Of a stretch of DNA of 6,382 nt, positions 5,903 through 6,382 are shown one piece after another (positions within the stretch are counted from its first letter, which is position 1; every line of letters begins with the position of its first letter). The notes under the pieces were generated by a model. It was not told where the DNA came from. It saw only the letters and a program-made list of their open reading frames with translations, and did not search any database. The DNA comes from Micrococcales bacterium (GTDB taxonomy: Bacteria; Actinomycetota; Actinomycetes; Actinomycetales; Dermatophilaceae). Location of the stretch: NCBI GenBank assembly GCA_003132125.1, contig PKWT01000348.1, positions 3,258 to 9,639 of the forward strand. Reading direction: 5' to 3'. Both the position numbers and the translations under genes were made by a program.

Positions 5903-5976
5903 CCACCACCCCGAAGAACCACCACCGCGAAGAACCACCGTCCCGGAAGACCTCGAAAGACCATCGCTCGAAAGGA
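5903..5976 (+). repeat. Degenerate 16-bp tandem repeats between ceoB and ceoC, ending in the ceoC Shine-Dalgarno
   Basis: The units are CCACCACCCCGAAGAA (5903-5918), CCACCACCGCGAAGAA (5919-5934), CCACCGTCCCGGAAGA (5935-5950), a short CCTCGAAAGA (5951-5960) and CCATCGCTCGAAAGGA (5961-5976). Each pairs a CCACC-like start with a purine-rich end. The last end, AAAGGA, is the best ribosome-binding site for ceoC, 11 nt before its ATG. I see no open reading frame and no terminator in the 102-bp spacer. Confidence 0.7.
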
Positions 5977-5987
5977 CATACACCCCG

Positions 5988-6382
5988 ATGCGAGTTGTCA
6001 TTGCTGGAGCAGGCAGCGTGGGTCGCTCGATCGCGCGCGAGCTGCTGCACAACGGACACCAGGTGTTGTTGATCGACAAGGACGCCGATGATGTCCAGGC
6101 CGGCCGCGTCCCCGAGGCATCCTGGCTGCTCGCGGACGCCTGCGAGACCAGCTCGCTGCACGAGGCCGGTTTGGCAGAGTGTGACGTGGTCGTGGCCGCG
6201 ACCGGGGACGACAAGGCCAACCTGGTGGTGTCCCTCCTGGCCAAGACCGAGTTCGGCGTGCCCCGCACCGTAGCCCGGGTCAACAACCCCAAGAACGAGT
6301 GGCTGTTCGACGAGGCCTGGGGTGTGGATGTGGCCGTGTCGACGCCGCGGCTGATGACTGCGCTCGTCGAGGAAGCCGTCAG
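5988..6382 (+). CDS. ceoC: TrkA-type RCK potassium-uptake regulator, second of pair (CeoC), cut by window edge
   Basis: This is the second NAD-binding K+ regulatory subunit; 131 codons are present of about 220 expected, and the gene leaves the window on the right. The translation begins MRVVIAGAGSVGRSIARELL, with the G7-x-G9-x-x-G12 motif and D30 in VLLID. It continues through VVVAATGDDKANLVVSLLAK (68-87), VARVNNPKNEWLFDEAWGVD (95-114) and VSTPRLMTALVEEAV (117-131), which closely resembles the mycobacterial CeoC (Rv2692) sequence as I recall it. Only the RCK_N domain is visible. The ATG at 5988 is preceded by AAAGGA at 5971-5976, spaced 11 nt, slightly long. Unlike ceoB, which looks leaderless, this gene has a conventional leadered start. 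Likely partners are CeoB and either the adjacent KimA-like transporter or a distant TrkH. Confidence 0.94.
   Translation, partial: MRVVIAGAGSVGRSIARELLHNGHQVLLIDKDADDVQAGRVPEASWLLADACETSSLHEAGLAECDVVVAATGDDKANLVVSLLAKTEFGVPRTVARVNNPKNEWLFDEAWGVDVAVSTPRLMTALVEEAV

Noticed and set aside
5142..6161. Long minus-strand open frame opposite ceoB and the start of ceoC
   Set aside because: It is antisense to two clear RCK genes and crosses their intergenic repeat. Its translation resembles nothing known to me.

Overview
This window comes from a GC-rich actinobacterium (Actinomycetota). The evidence is strong G/C bias at third codon positions, GTG start codons, leaderless-type promoters, and a gene order I recall from mycobacteria and relatives: TRAM-domain RNA methyltransferase, APC-type permease, then the divergent pair ceoB/ceoC (around Rv2689c to Rv2692 in M. 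tuberculosis). I cannot name a genus from the sequence.

Layout: five genes are read leftward (minus strand) and two rightward (plus strand) from a 98-bp divergent promoter region at 5125-5222. Leftward, in order of transcription: a KimA/KUP-type potassium transporter (3118-5124), a TrmA/RumA-type RNA uracil methyltransferase with a TRAM domain (1862-3121), a class I SAM-dependent methyltransferase of unknown substrate (1263-1865), a hotdog-fold acyl-CoA thioesterase (778-1266), and the first 228 codons of aconitase (1-686, cut by the window edge). The first four are joined by three identical 4-bp stop/start overlaps (GTGA, ATGA, ATGA), so they are almost certainly one translationally coupled operon. 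Aconitase is set off by a 91-bp gap with a strong Shine-Dalgarno and a perfect 18-bp palindrome, so it probably has its own regulated promoter. Rightward: ceoB (complete) and ceoC (first 131 codons), two TrkA-type RCK proteins separated by a 102-bp spacer built of degenerate 16-bp tandem repeats.

The main theme is potassium homeostasis. The transporter would usually be labelled an amino-acid permease. However, it keeps every K+-coordinating residue that I recall from Bacillus subtilis KimA, and it sits head to head with two NAD-binding RCK regulatory proteins. No TrkH/TrkG/KtrB membrane subunit is in the window. The natural hypothesis is that CeoB/CeoC regulate the KimA-like protein, or a TrkH encoded elsewhere. 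Both divergent genes have a TANNNT -10 element 6-7 nt before a GTG and no Shine-Dalgarno, which suggests leaderless transcripts. The other operon members are housekeeping or metabolic, and I see no obvious pathway link to K+.

The window looks like conserved chromosomal core. I see no mobile elements, CRISPR arrays, tRNA or rRNA genes. All longer gaps (687-777, 5125-5222, 5886-5987) are about 100 bp or less and are described.
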